Source: CAZCEC01 sp964497615 (GTDB taxonomy: Bacteria; Chloroflexota; Anaerolineae; Anaerolineales; UBA6663). From it: 53,011 nt of DNA. A program made the position numbers and the translations under genes. Positions 1-8,425 of this stretch are shown piece after piece. Under the pieces are notes generated by a model. The model saw only the letters and a list, made by a program, of their open reading frames with translations. It did no database searches and was not told where the DNA came from. Numbering within the stretch: position 1 is the stretch's first letter; every line of letters begins with the position of its first letter. The stretch covers positions 1 to 53,011 of the forward strand of contig CAZCEC010000043.1 in the NCBI GenBank assembly GCA_964497615.1, given 5' to 3'.

Positions 1-1939
1 ACCCGCCTTCGCGGCCGTGGCCCACCGCTATGCCCAGGCGCACTTTGGCGAGGTGACCTCGCGGCGCTTCGTGGCGCTGGTGGGCGATGCTGAGTTGGAT
101 GAGGGCAACGTCTGGGAGGCGCTGCTGGAGGAAAGCCTGGGCGGGCTGGACAACTTGCTGTGGATCGTGGACCTGAACCGGCAGAGCCTGGACCGGGTGG
201 TGCCCGGCATCCGCGCCTCGCGGCTCAAGAAGCTCTTTGCCGAAACCGGCTGGCAGGTGCTGGAGGCCAAGTATGGCCGGCGGCTGCAAGCGCTGTTTGC
301 CAAGCGGGGAGGCAAGGCCCTGCGCCAGCGCATCGACGACATGAGCAACGAGGAGTACCAGGCCCTCATCCGCCTGCCCGGCGCGGAACTGCGCCCGCGC
401 CTGGCCGATGCCGGCCACCCTGGCGTGGCTCCCGTCATAGCCGCCGTCAGCGACGACGACCTGCCAGCCGTGCTAGCCAACCTGGGCGGGCACGACCTGG
501 AGGAACTGCTGACGGTCTTGGACCAGATCAAGCACGGCCCCCAGCAGCCCACGGTGCTGTTCGCCTACACCATTAAGGGCTGGGGTCTGCCGTTCGCGGG
601 CCATCCCCTCAATCACTCGATGCTGCTATCCGAGGAGCAGATCGAAGCCCTGCGCGACAGCATGGGCATCGCGCCTGAGCGCGCCTGGGATGGGTTTGAG
701 CCCGAAAGCCCGGCCGGCCGCCGCTGCGCCGAAGTGGCCGCGCGCCTCTATGCCCCGCAACCCGCCGCCGTCATCCCGGAGGTCAGCCACCTGCCCGAGC
801 ACGTGGGGCTACCCGCGGCCCGCGCCGCCAGCACCCAGGAGACGTTTGGCCGCCTGCTGGTGCGCCTGGCCGATATCCCCGAACTGCGCGAGCGCATCAT
901 CACCTGCTCGCCGGATGTATCGGTTTCCACCAATCTCGCCGGGTGGATCAACAAGACGGGCGTGTACACCCCGCAGGACGAGCCGGACTACGAGGCCGAG
1001 GCGCAGAGCTTGATGCGCTGGAAGCGCTCGCCCGCCGGTCACCACATCGAGTTGGGTATCTCGGAGATGAATTTGTTCATGGCTTTGGGGATGCTGGGCC
1101 TGTCGGCGGAGCTGTGCGGGCAATTGCTCATCCCCATCGGCACGGTATACGACCCGTTCGTGTGCCGCGGCCTGGATGCGCTGATCTATGGCGTGTATTC
1201 GGGCTCAAAGTTCATCTTCGCGGGCACGCCGTCGGGCGTGTCGCTCTCGCCGGAGGGTGGGGCGCACCAGAGCACCATTACGCCCTCAATTGGAATCGAA
1301 CTGCCCAAGCTCAATAGCTTTGAGCCGGCTTATGCGCGCGAGGTGGAATGGATGCTGCTGGAGGGAATCCGCCATTGCTTCGACCGGGAGCAGGGTCTGG
1401 CGACCTACCTGCGGCTGTCCACCAAGTCCATCGAGCAGGCGCCGTTCGAGGCCGCGCTCGCCCGGCTGGGCGAGGCCGCCTTGCGGCAGCAGGTGCTGGC
1501 TGGCGGCTACCGGCTGGCCGAAGCGCCAGAGCAGGCAAAGGCCGGCGGCGCGCCGGTGGTGCAGATCGCGGCAACCGGGGTGATGATCCCTGAAGCGCTG
1601 GCTGCGGCCGCGTATTTGTGGGAAGAGGGAGTTGCCGCCAACGTGCTCAACCTTACGAGCCCGCGCCGGCTGTTCGAGGCCTGGCGCGCCACTGAGGGCC
1701 GCGCCGGTGCGCGCCCGCTGGAGTGGCTATTGCCCCAGTCCGAGGCCGAGGCCCCCCTCGTCACCGTGCAGGACGGGGCCGCGCACACGCTCGCCTGGCT
1801 GGGCAGCATCAACGGCGCCCGCGTTACGTCGCTGGGCGTGGATGACTTCGGCCAATCCGGCGCGCGGGATGAACTCTACCAACACTTTGGCATTGATGCG
1901 ATGAGCATCGCAGAGGCGGCGTTCCGGGCGGTGGACTAG
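1..1939 (+). CDS. AceE-like / transketolase-like dehydrogenase (3' part)
   Basis: Open from the left edge, so the N-terminus is missing; about 645 residues are visible, against roughly 800-890 for the family. The thiamine diphosphate motif reads GDAELDEGN (canonical GDG here GDA), followed by NRQSLD. A transketolase-like pyrimidine domain and a C-terminal transketolase domain follow. This looks like homodimeric pyruvate dehydrogenase E1 or its 'transketolase-like TK C-terminal' relatives, which decarboxylate a 2-oxoacid. It ends convergently against the DinB-like gene, with stop codons directly adjacent. True transketolase is less likely because of the long middle insertion. The substrate cannot be read from sequence. 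Confidence 0.75.
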   Translation, partial: PAFAAVAHRYAQAHFGEVTSRRFVALVGDAELDEGNVWEALLEESLGGLDNLLWIVDLNRQSLDRVVPGIRASRLKKLFAETGWQVLEAKYGRRLQALFAKRGGKALRQRIDDMSNEEYQALIRLPGAELRPRLADAGHPGVAPVIAAVSDDDLPAVLANLGGHDLEELLTVLDQIKHGPQQPTVLFAYTIKGWGLPFAGHPLNHSMLLSEEQIEALRDSMGIAPERAWDGFEPESPAGRRCAEVAARLYAPQPAAVIPEVSHLPEHVGLPAARAASTQETFGRLLVRLADIPELRERIITCSPDVSVSTNLAGWINKTGVYTPQDEPDYEAEAQSLMRWKRSPAGHHIELGISEMNLFMALGMLGLSAELCGQLLIPIGTVYDPFVCRGLDALIYGVYSGSKFIFAGTPSGVSLSPEGGAHQSTITPSIGIELPKLNSFEPAYAREVEWMLLEGIRHCFDREQGLATYLRLSTKSIEQAPFEAALARLGEAALRQQVLAGGYRLAEAPEQAKAGGAPVVQIAATGVMIPEALAAAAYLWEEGVAANVLNLTSPRRLFEAWRATEGRAGARPLEWLLPQSEAEAPLVTVQDGAAHTLAWLGSINGARVTSLGVDDFGQSGARDELYQHFGIDAMSIAEAAFRAVD

Positions 1940-2422
1940 CTACCAGTCCAATCCCGTCACCCCGTGCATCCCCAGAATCTGTGAAATCTCGCCGGCATGG
2001 GCGGCGTCGTGGGTGAGGACGCGCATGATCAGCGCCTGGCGGGTGAAGGTCTTGACGCGGCCGTCAGGGTAGTGGCGGTCGAAAGTGTCGTCCAGATCGG
2101 CCACGGTGCAGCGGGCCAGCATGGCGGCGATCATGTCCCAGGTCTCGTTGAAGCCCTGCACGATCCGCTCCACCGTCCGCTCCGATTCGGGGCCGTCATC
2201 CAATCCCAGCCAGCGCCCCACCTCCGGCGGCCCTTCATGCATGATGTGGTGGAACCAAAACGAGCGCGCGCCTACCACGTGAGCAGCCAACCCGCTGACG
2301 TGCCACATGTGCGGGGCCGAGCGCAAGAGCAATTGTTCCGGCGTCAGCGGCGCGATCATGTTGACGAAGCGGCGCTGGTGCAGGTCCCAGTCAGCAAACA
2401 GGTAGGACAGAGCGGTGGTCAT
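1940..2422 (-). CDS. DinB-family protein
   Basis: A 160-residue four-helix DinB/YfiT-type protein. The C-terminal HDAAHAGE segment supplies typical metal-binding histidines, with a further His-rich stretch (FHHIMHEG) near residue 60. Family members are metal-binding proteins, some being thiol-dependent transferases (mycothiol or bacillithiol); the reaction here is unknown. I prefer the ATG at 2422, which has TGAGG five bases upstream, over a TTG six codons earlier. It is the only gene between two convergent or same-strand neighbours and shows no obvious operon partner. Confidence 0.7.
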   Translation of the reverse strand: MTTALSYLFADWDLHQRRFVNMIAPLTPEQLLLRSAPHMWHVSGLAAHVVGARSFWFHHIMHEGPPEVGRWLGLDDGPESERTVERIVQGFNETWDMIAAMLARCTVADLDDTFDRHYPDGRVKTFTRQALIMRVLTHDAAHAGEISQILGMHGVTGLDW

Positions 2423-2462
2423 CGCGGCCTCAGGCGTCAATGATTACGGCGAACGTGAGCGG

Positions 2463-3266
2463 TCACGTGGCGCGCGTGAAGCGAATGCCCGCCCACTTAA
2501 TGTCGATCGAGGCGGGCTTGTCGCCGGCCAGACCCTGTGCCTCGGCTACTCCGCGCACAAAGTCGGGCGAGACATCGCCACTTTGCCCCGCGCCCTGCTT
2601 AGGCCACAGCACCCACAGCCGGGCCGCGCCCAGGCGCGCGGCGCGCAGCGGCATGCCCTGTTCCAACTCGCGGCGCGAGCGCGCAAACCAGATCATCACG
2701 GTGCAGTCGTCGCCCATCTGCCGCCGCACGACCGCGCCCTTCGGCAGCGGCTCCAGAGCGTCCATGAATTCGTGCGGCGCACCCAGCAGGGCCACGATAC
2801 TGTTCGGCTCGATCCCCAGCTTGGCCGCCAGCGATTGCCGGGTGCTGGCCGGCTTGGCGGTCTCCGGCACAACCACCGCGCGCGGCGGGCGGCTGAGAGC
2901 CTTGGCAAGGTCTTCGGCCAGGTGGGTCCAGGTGCTGTAGACAGCGTCCGGCAGGCTTTGACGGACAGGCAGCACTTTTTCCGGCAGGCCGTCCACGAAG
3001 ACGATGGGGATGGCGCGGGTGGCCGGATGCGCGCGCAAATCTACCGCCACGTCGCGGCCCTGGAGCGGCAGGCGCGAGAGATCGATGACCACGCCGCTGG
3101 GCGGATCGGCCAGCACGCCGCGCATGAGCGGCGGGCCGGGGCGGTTGACGTAGGATGCGCTGTACCCCAGCGACTCCAGCCGCTTGACGCGTGCCCGAGC
3201 CTCGGGGGCATCCCAATGAATGAGCAGGATTCGTTTGATAATCACCTCCGGACGCAGACCAAGCAT
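2463..3266 (-). CDS. Receiver-like domain fused to DUF3052
   Basis: Two domains are visible. The N-terminal 110 or so residues look like a response-regulator receiver fold (KRILLIHWD, then GVVIDLSRLP with a possible phospho-acceptor Asp). The acidic pair at the end of strand 1 is only HWD, so phosphorylation is doubtful. The C-terminal 120 residues match DUF3052 (KLGIEPNSIVALLGAP near its start, LWVLWPKQGAG, and IKWAGIRFTR at the end). DUF3052 is a small domain of unknown function. The start is unclear: ATG 3266 has no Shine-Dalgarno, while GTG 3245 sits inside a perfect anti-SD complement. It is transcribed divergently from the E1 alpha operon, which gives no functional clue. Confidence 0.6.
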   Translation of the reverse strand: MLGLRPEVIIKRILLIHWDAPEARARVKRLESLGYSASYVNRPGPPLMRGVLADPPSGVVIDLSRLPLQGRDVAVDLRAHPATRAIPIVFVDGLPEKVLPVRQSLPDAVYSTWTHLAEDLAKALSRPPRAVVVPETAKPASTRQSLAAKLGIEPNSIVALLGAPHEFMDALEPLPKGAVVRRQMGDDCTVMIWFARSRRELEQGMPLRAARLGAARLWVLWPKQGAGQSGDVSPDFVRGVAEAQGLAGDKPASIDIKWAGIRFTRAT

Positions 3267-3313
3267 ACCACAAGCGCGGCCACTTGACCTTATGCGCCGC
3301 GGCCCGCTGAGGC

Positions 3314-3319
3314 TATACT
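3314..3319 (+). promoter_or_regulatory. Candidate -10 for the dehydrogenase operon
   Basis: TATACT lies 29 bases before the ATG of E1 alpha, with a CAGGAG ribosome binding site in between (about 3331-3336). A TTGACC at 3284-3289 is 24 bases away, too far for a normal -35. No -35 at 16-18 bases is convincing, so this may be a weak or activator-dependent promoter. Confidence 0.35.
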
Positions 3320-3348
3320 TCGGCCCCACTCAGGAGAACCGCTAACGC

Positions 3349-4341
3349 ATGGCGAACCAACCCAGCACGCAGGCATTGCTGCAACTGCAGCGCGGAATGC
3401 TGCTCATCCGCCGCTGCGAGGAGCAGTTAGCCAAGTCACACCAGGCCGGGCTGATACCAGGGCCCTGCCACACCTATGTGGGCCAGGAGGCGGTGGCGGT
3501 GGGCGTGTGCGCGCACCTGCGGCGCGACGATGTCGTCTTCAGCACGCACCGGGGCCACGGGCACGCGCTCGCCAAGGGCGTCACGCCGCGCGAATTGATC
3601 GCGGAGCTGTTTGGACGAGCCACCGGCTGTTCGCGCGGACGCGGGGGAAGCATGCACCTGTTTGCGCCGGAGGTGGGGCTGCTGGGGACGACTGGCGTGG
3701 TGGGGCCGAACATCCTCCAAGCCGCGGGAGCGGGTTACACGTTCCAACTGTTGAAGATCGACCGCGTGAGCGTGGGCTTCTTTGGCGATGGCGCAGTGAA
3801 CAACGGCGCCTTTCACGAAGGGCTGAACCTGGCCGCCATCTATCAACTGCCAGTGGTGTTCGTATGCGAGAACAACCTGTACGCCACGGAGGTGCCGTTC
3901 GCCTACGCCACCCGCAACCCGGACGTCGCCAGCCGCGGGCCAGCTTATGGCATCCCTGCCGCGCAGGTGGACGGCAACGACGTGCTGGCCGTCCACGCGG
4001 CGGCGGGCGAGGCGGTGGCGCGGGCGCGCTCGGGCGGCGGGCCGAGCCTGATCGAGTGCCGCACCTATCGCACGCGCGCCCATGCGGAGGGGATGCGCGA
4101 CGGCGCCTATCGCACAGCGGAGGAAATCGCGGCCTGGAAAGCGCGCGACCCGATCCAGCAGTTGCGCGCGTCCTTGCTGGCCGACGGCGCGGCGACAGCC
4201 AGTGACTTGGAGGCCATGGAGGCCGAGGTCGCGGCGGTGGTGGCAGACGCCGTCGAGTTCGCCAAGGCCAGCCCGTGGCCGGAGGCCAGCACGGCGGCCG
4301 AGCATATCTTTAGCGGCGCGGGGATCAGCGGCCATGCGTGA
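3349..4341 (+). CDS. 2-oxoacid dehydrogenase E1 component, alpha subunit
   Basis: A 330-residue heterotetrameric-type E1 alpha. The thiamine diphosphate/Mg motif begins at GDG (residues 146-148) and runs to CENNLYATEV. RGHGHALAKGV and RGRGGSMH are the usual cofactor and substrate segments. With E1 beta it decarboxylates a 2-oxoacid (or acetoin) and acylates the lipoyl group of E2. The strong glycine-rich SRGRGGSMHL block is typical of acetoin/pyruvate dehydrogenase alpha subunits (AcoA/PdhA). The start has CAGGAG upstream. The 3' end overlaps E1 beta by eight bases, implying translational coupling. Whether the substrate is acetoin, pyruvate or another 2-oxoacid cannot be decided. Confidence 0.88.
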   Translation: MANQPSTQALLQLQRGMLLIRRCEEQLAKSHQAGLIPGPCHTYVGQEAVAVGVCAHLRRDDVVFSTHRGHGHALAKGVTPRELIAELFGRATGCSRGRGGSMHLFAPEVGLLGTTGVVGPNILQAAGAGYTFQLLKIDRVSVGFFGDGAVNNGAFHEGLNLAAIYQLPVVFVCENNLYATEVPFAYATRNPDVASRGPAYGIPAAQVDGNDVLAVHAAAGEAVARARSGGGPSLIECRTYRTRAHAEGMRDGAYRTAEEIAAWKARDPIQQLRASLLADGAATASDLEAMEAEVAAVVADAVEFAKASPWPEASTAAEHIFSGAGISGHA

Positions 4342-5311
4342 GATCACGTTTGTCGAAGCCACGCGCGAAGCCCTGACCGAGGCCATGGCGCGGGACCCGT
4401 CCCTCTTCGTGGTGGGCGAGGGCATCGGCGCGCGCGGCGGCAACTTCACCACCACCCTGGGGTTGTACGACCGCTTTGGACCGGAGCGGCTGCGCGACAC
4501 GCCCATCGCAGAGCGCGGCTTTGTGGGGCTGTGCACGGGGGCGGCCATGGCCGGCGCGCGGCCCGTGGTGGACTTCATGTTCGTGGACTTCCTGCTGGAT
4601 GCGCTGGGCGAACTCATCAACCAGACGGCCAAAGTGCAGTATATGAGCAGCGGCCGGCTGAAGATGCCGATGGTGCTGCGCGGCGCGATCGGCATTGGCG
4701 GGGCGGCGGCCACCCACCACTCGGGCAGCTACTACTCCACCTTTGTAAACGTGCCGGGGTTTCGCGTCGTAGTGCCGTGTACCCCGCACGACGCCAAGGG
4801 TCTGTTCGCCACGGCGCTGGCGGGCGACGACCCGGTGATCTTCCTGGAGCACAAGACCCTGCTCTACACCAAGGGGCCGGTGCCGGAGGAGAGCTACAGC
4901 ATCCCTTTCGGCCAGGCCCGAGTGGCACGAGCGGGGCGCGACGCGACGGTGGTGGCGGTGGGTGTGATGGCGCGGCGGGCACTGGAGGCCGCCGAGCAAC
5001 TGGCTGGCGAAGGCATAGACATCGAAGTGATTGACCCGCGCACCCTGGCCCCGCTGGACCTGCCGGCTATCCTGGAATCGCTGCACAAGACAGGGCGGCT
5101 GCTGGTGGCGGATGAGGCCTTTGGCCCATGCGGCATCGGCGCGGAGATTGCGGCGCGGGTGATGGAAGAGGGCTTTGACGACCTGGATGCGCCGGTGCGC
5201 CGCTTGAACGGAATGCACACGCCCACCCCCTACAGCCCGCCCCTGGAGGCCGCCGTGACGCCGAGCGCCTCGGACGTGGCCCAGGCCGTGCGCGAGTTGA
5301 TGGCGGAGTGA
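4334..5311 (+). CDS. 2-oxoacid dehydrogenase E1 component, beta subunit
   Basis: A 325-residue E1 beta (AcoB/PdhB type). It begins MREITFVEATREALTEAM and contains GEGIG...GG, DTPIAERG, the YMSSGRLKMP segment, and a transketolase C-terminal domain (IEVIDPRTLAPLD). An in-frame extension back to 4082 exists but lies within E1 alpha. ATG 4334 gives the normal family length and overlaps the alpha stop. It forms an alpha2-beta2 enzyme with the preceding product and supplies the pyrimidine-binding half of the active site. The E2 gene follows after seven bases. Confidence 0.88.
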   Translation: MREITFVEATREALTEAMARDPSLFVVGEGIGARGGNFTTTLGLYDRFGPERLRDTPIAERGFVGLCTGAAMAGARPVVDFMFVDFLLDALGELINQTAKVQYMSSGRLKMPMVLRGAIGIGGAAATHHSGSYYSTFVNVPGFRVVVPCTPHDAKGLFATALAGDDPVIFLEHKTLLYTKGPVPEESYSIPFGQARVARAGRDATVVAVGVMARRALEAAEQLAGEGIDIEVIDPRTLAPLDLPAILESLHKTGRLLVADEAFGPCGIGAEIAARVMEEGFDDLDAPVRRLNGMHTPTPYSPPLEAAVTPSASDVAQAVRELMAE

Positions 5312-5318
5312 GGGCATC

Positions 5319-6626
5319 ATGGCAATTGAGATCGTGATGCCCAAGCTGGGCTGGACGATGGAGGAAGGCGTGCTGGCCGAGTGGGCCAAGCAGGACGGCG
5401 ATACGGTTCAGGTGGGTGACGTGCTGTTCATCGTGGAAAGCGACAAAGCCCTCAACGAGGTCGAGTCATTCGAGAATGGCATTTTGCGCCTCCCGCCGGA
5501 CTCGCCGCCGCCGGGGACGACCGTGCCAGTGGGGGCGCTATTGGCCTACATCGTGCAGCGGGGCGAACGGGCGCCGTTCGAGGAGGAGGCCGGGCGGATG
5601 GAACCCGCGCCAACGGAGGCACAAAGCCCGCCTGCGCGGGCTGCGTCAGAGTCCACCAAGGCGGCACGCGACGCGGGCGCGTGGGGCGGGGTAAACCCGC
5701 CCACTACGAAAACTGCACACGCCACGGGCGCGCCGGGCGGGATGAACCCGCCGGCTATGAATAGCGCACCCGGTCGGGCGGAGATAGGCCGGAGCACTCG
5801 CCACAAGATCAGCCCTCGGGCGAGGCGAGCGGCGGATGAGCTGGGCGTGGACGTGACGACCGTGACGGGCAGCGGGCGCGGCGGGCGCATCGTGGAGCGC
5901 GATGTGCGGGCGGCGCAGGCGGCACGACCAGTGAACCGGGCGATGCCAGCCACGCGGCGCGTGATCGCGGAACGCATGCTGGCGGGGGCGCATTCTACCG
6001 CCCCAGTGACGCTGACCACCGAGGCGGACGCGACCGAGTTGGTACGTTTGCGGGAGCAGTTGCGCAGCGACCCAACGGCCAGCGCCCTGCCCCTCCCCAG
6101 CTACACCGACCTGTTTGTCAAGATCGCGGCGCACGCGCTGGGTGAGCACCCGGCGCTGAACGCGCGCCTCGACGGCGACACGCTGATCGAGTCGGCGGCG
6201 ACGCACATCGGCGTGGCGGTGGACACCGAACGCGGGCTGCTCGTGCCGGTCGTGCGCGAGGCGCAGGCCAAAGGGCTGAGGCAGATCGCGCAGGAGACGA
6301 GGGCGCTGATCGAACGGGCGCGAGCCGGGCGGCTGAGCGCGGACGAAATGCGCGGCGGGACCTTCACGATCACCAACTTGGGCCCGTACGCGATTGACGC
6401 CTTCACGCCGATCATCAACCTGCCGGAGTGCGCCATCCTGGGGCTGGGGCGCATCCAGCCGAAAGTGGTGGTGGTGGATGAGCGAGCCGAGCGCACCGCC
6501 ATCCGGCAGATGGTGTTCCTGAGCCTGACGTTCGATCACCGGCTGGTGGATGGCGCGCCGGCCGCGCGCTTTCTCCAGCGCGTCAAGCAGTTAGTCGAGC
6601 AGCCGTATGTGTGGCTGGTCCAATAG
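5319..6626 (+). CDS. Dihydrolipoyl acyltransferase E2
   Basis: 435 residues in the classic order. The N-terminal lipoyl domain has its lysine at K43 in ESDKALNEVE. A flexible Pro/Ala/Gly linker holds two related segments, GAWGGVNPPTTKTA and GAPGGMNPPAMNSA. A peripheral-subunit-binding domain lies at about 160-195 (ISPRARRAADELGVD...GSGRGGRI). The C-terminal catalytic domain ends with the DHRLVDG motif (H407, D411). It transfers the acyl group from E1 to CoA and forms the core of the complex. The E3 it should bind is not encoded in the window, so E3 must be shared or distant. Spacing to both neighbours is only a few bases. Confidence 0.9.
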   Translation: MAIEIVMPKLGWTMEEGVLAEWAKQDGDTVQVGDVLFIVESDKALNEVESFENGILRLPPDSPPPGTTVPVGALLAYIVQRGERAPFEEEAGRMEPAPTEAQSPPARAASESTKAARDAGAWGGVNPPTTKTAHATGAPGGMNPPAMNSAPGRAEIGRSTRHKISPRARRAADELGVDVTTVTGSGRGGRIVERDVRAAQAARPVNRAMPATRRVIAERMLAGAHSTAPVTLTTEADATELVRLREQLRSDPTASALPLPSYTDLFVKIAAHALGEHPALNARLDGDTLIESAATHIGVAVDTERGLLVPVVREAQAKGLRQIAQETRALIERARAGRLSADEMRGGTFTITNLGPYAIDAFTPIINLPECAILGLGRIQPKVVVVDERAERTAIRQMVFLSLTFDHRLVDGAPAARFLQRVKQLVEQPYVWLVQ

Positions 6627-6637
6627 CAGAGGTCTCT

Positions 6638-7438
6638 ATGACGCATCCTTTGTTTGACTTATCGGGGCGGGTGGCGCTGGTGACGGGGGCGGCGCGGGGG
6701 ATGGGGCGGGCCACCGCCATTGGCCTGGCGGAGGCGGGCGCGGATGTGCTGGTGACCGACCGCAACGCGGAGGGGCTGTCCGCGACCGCCGCGCACATCG
6801 CCGGGCTGGGGCTGCGAGTCGTGGCCATGGCAGCCGACATCACCGTGGTGGACGAAGTGCGGGCGCTGTATGCGCGGGTGGATGCCGAGTTCGGCCGGCT
6901 GGATGTGGCCGCCAATGTGGCCGGGCCAGGGCTGATTGAGAAACCGGAAACCATCACCCTGGACCAAATGGAAGAGATCATCCACGCGCTCATCATCGCG
7001 CGGTTCTGCTCGTGCCAGGAAGCGGGCCGCCGGATGCTGGCACAGGGCAAGGGCAGCATCATCAACATCAGCTCCATCGGCGGCGTCACGGCGCTGGGGC
7101 GCGGCAACTTCGCCTACAGCGTCGGCATGGGCGGCATCGCGCAGATGACGCGCGAGCTGAGCACCGAGTGGGCGGGGCGCGGGGTGCGGGTGAACGCCAT
7201 CCTGCCGGCGCAGGTGCGCAACCCCGGCCTGGAGGAGCGCATGGCCGCCGACCCGAACCTGGAGGCGACGTTCCTGCGCGGCATCCCCACCGGGCGGCTG
7301 GGCCAGCCTGACGACATCAAGGGCCTGATGATCTTCCTGGCCTCGGACGCGTCGGCGTGGATCACCGGCGCCATCATCCCGATGGACGGCGGCAACCTGG
7401 CGATGAACGCCGGCGGCACCGTGGGCGGGAAGGGCTGA
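6638..7438 (+). CDS. SDR-family protein with atypical active site
   Basis: A 266-residue classical short-chain dehydrogenase/reductase. It has the TGAARGMG nucleotide-binding motif, NVAG and the ISS serine. The catalytic tetrad is altered: the usual YxxxK reads Y160-S-V-G-M164, so the lysine is methionine. The codon ATG at 7127-7129 is unambiguous. The rest of the fold is intact (PMDGG near the end). ATG 6638 is chosen because it gives a normal N-terminus; an upstream start lies inside the E2 gene. It sits 11 bases after E2 and one base before a D-2-hydroxyacid dehydrogenase. It may still bind NAD(P), but ordinary proton relay chemistry is doubtful. Confidence 0.8.
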   Translation: MTHPLFDLSGRVALVTGAARGMGRATAIGLAEAGADVLVTDRNAEGLSATAAHIAGLGLRVVAMAADITVVDEVRALYARVDAEFGRLDVAANVAGPGLIEKPETITLDQMEEIIHALIIARFCSCQEAGRRMLAQGKGSIINISSIGGVTALGRGNFAYSVGMGGIAQMTRELSTEWAGRGVRVNAILPAQVRNPGLEERMAADPNLEATFLRGIPTGRLGQPDDIKGLMIFLASDASAWITGAIIPMDGGNLAMNAGGTVGGKG

Positions 7439-7439
7439 G

Positions 7440-8423
7440 ATGAGCGGACCCTTCAAGATCGTCATCACCGACTTTGGCTTGCCGGGCGAGGAGCTAGAGG
7501 AAGCTGAGTTCCGCGCCGCCGGGATCGACTATGAACTTGTGCGGCTGAGTTGGAAGCCCGGCGACGACCTGGCCCCGCACGTGCACGACGCGGACGCGTT
7601 GATGGTGGGCTGGGCGCAGGTCCAGCGGCCGCTAATCGCATCGCTCAAGCAGTGCCGCATCATCTCCCGCTACGGAATCGGCGTGGACATGATCGACCTG
7701 GAGGCCGCCACCGCGCACGGCATCCCCGTCTGCAACGTGCCCGACTATTGCATAGATGAGGTGAGCACGCACACCCTGGCGTTCGTGCTGGCGCTGAACC
7801 GGCGGCTGGTGCCGCACCACACGCATGTGGCGGCGGGCCAGTGGGCGGGCGCACCGGGCGGGATGCCGGCGCGGCTGAACACGCAGACGCTGGGCGTGCT
7901 GGGGCTGGGCAAGATTGGGCGGGCGGTGGCGCGCAAGGCGGCGGGCGTGGGGCTGGCCGTCATCGCACATGACCCCTATCTATCGGACGAACAGGTGCGG
8001 GCCGCCGGGCCCGAGCCGGTGAGCCTGGACGGACTGCTGGCCCGCGCCGACTATGTGTGCGTCCATTGCCCGCTGACGCAGGAGACGCGCCACCTGATCG
8101 GTGCGGCCCAGTTGGCGCGTATGAAGCCGAGCGCTTACTTGATTAACATGGCGCGCGGCCCAATTGTGGACCAGGCGGCGCTGGTAGAGGCCTTGCAGGC
8201 CGGCGTGATTGCCGGGGCGGCGCTGGATGTGCTGGAGCAGGAGCCGCCCGCGCCGGACGATCCGCTCTTGCGGCTGCCAAACGTGCTGTTCACGCCGCAC
8301 TCCTCCAGCTTGTCGGCGGAGTCACTGGAGCAGTTGCGGCGCGACACGGCCCGCAACGTGGCGCGGGTGCTGCGCGGCGAGCCGCCGCGGGCGGTCGTTA
8401 ATCCGGCCGTATTGAATCGTTGA
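7440..8423 (+). CDS. D-2-hydroxyacid dehydrogenase, PGDH-like
   Basis: A 327-residue NAD-dependent D-2-hydroxyacid dehydrogenase of the phosphoglycerate dehydrogenase/CtBP branch. It has RYGIGVDMID, the GLGKIG Rossmann motif, NMARGPIVD with the substrate-binding Arg, LDVLEQEP with the catalytic Glu, and TPHSS with the catalytic His. It interconverts a 2-hydroxyacid and a 2-oxoacid. Its ATG follows the SDR stop by one base, so it is the last gene of the E1 alpha-E1 beta-E2-SDR unit. Making or consuming the 2-oxoacid used by the dehydrogenase complex is a reasonable inference. It lacks the ACT domain of biosynthetic SerA. Confidence 0.85.
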   Translation: MSGPFKIVITDFGLPGEELEEAEFRAAGIDYELVRLSWKPGDDLAPHVHDADALMVGWAQVQRPLIASLKQCRIISRYGIGVDMIDLEAATAHGIPVCNVPDYCIDEVSTHTLAFVLALNRRLVPHHTHVAAGQWAGAPGGMPARLNTQTLGVLGLGKIGRAVARKAAGVGLAVIAHDPYLSDEQVRAAGPEPVSLDGLLARADYVCVHCPLTQETRHLIGAAQLARMKPSAYLINMARGPIVDQAALVEALQAGVIAGAALDVLEQEPPAPDDPLLRLPNVLFTPHSSSLSAESLEQLRRDTARNVARVLRGEPPRAVVNPAVLNR

Positions 8424-8425
8424 AC

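Noticed and set aside
2415..3287. A 290-codon plus-strand frame opposite the DUF3052 fusion
   Set aside because: Biased Arg/Gly/Ala/His composition and no domain; it overlaps two minus-strand genes that have recognisable folds.
3284..3319. TTGACC/TATACT as a complete promoter for E1 alpha
   Set aside because: The spacing is 24 bases, too long for a normal sigma-70 promoter; only the -10 is listed.
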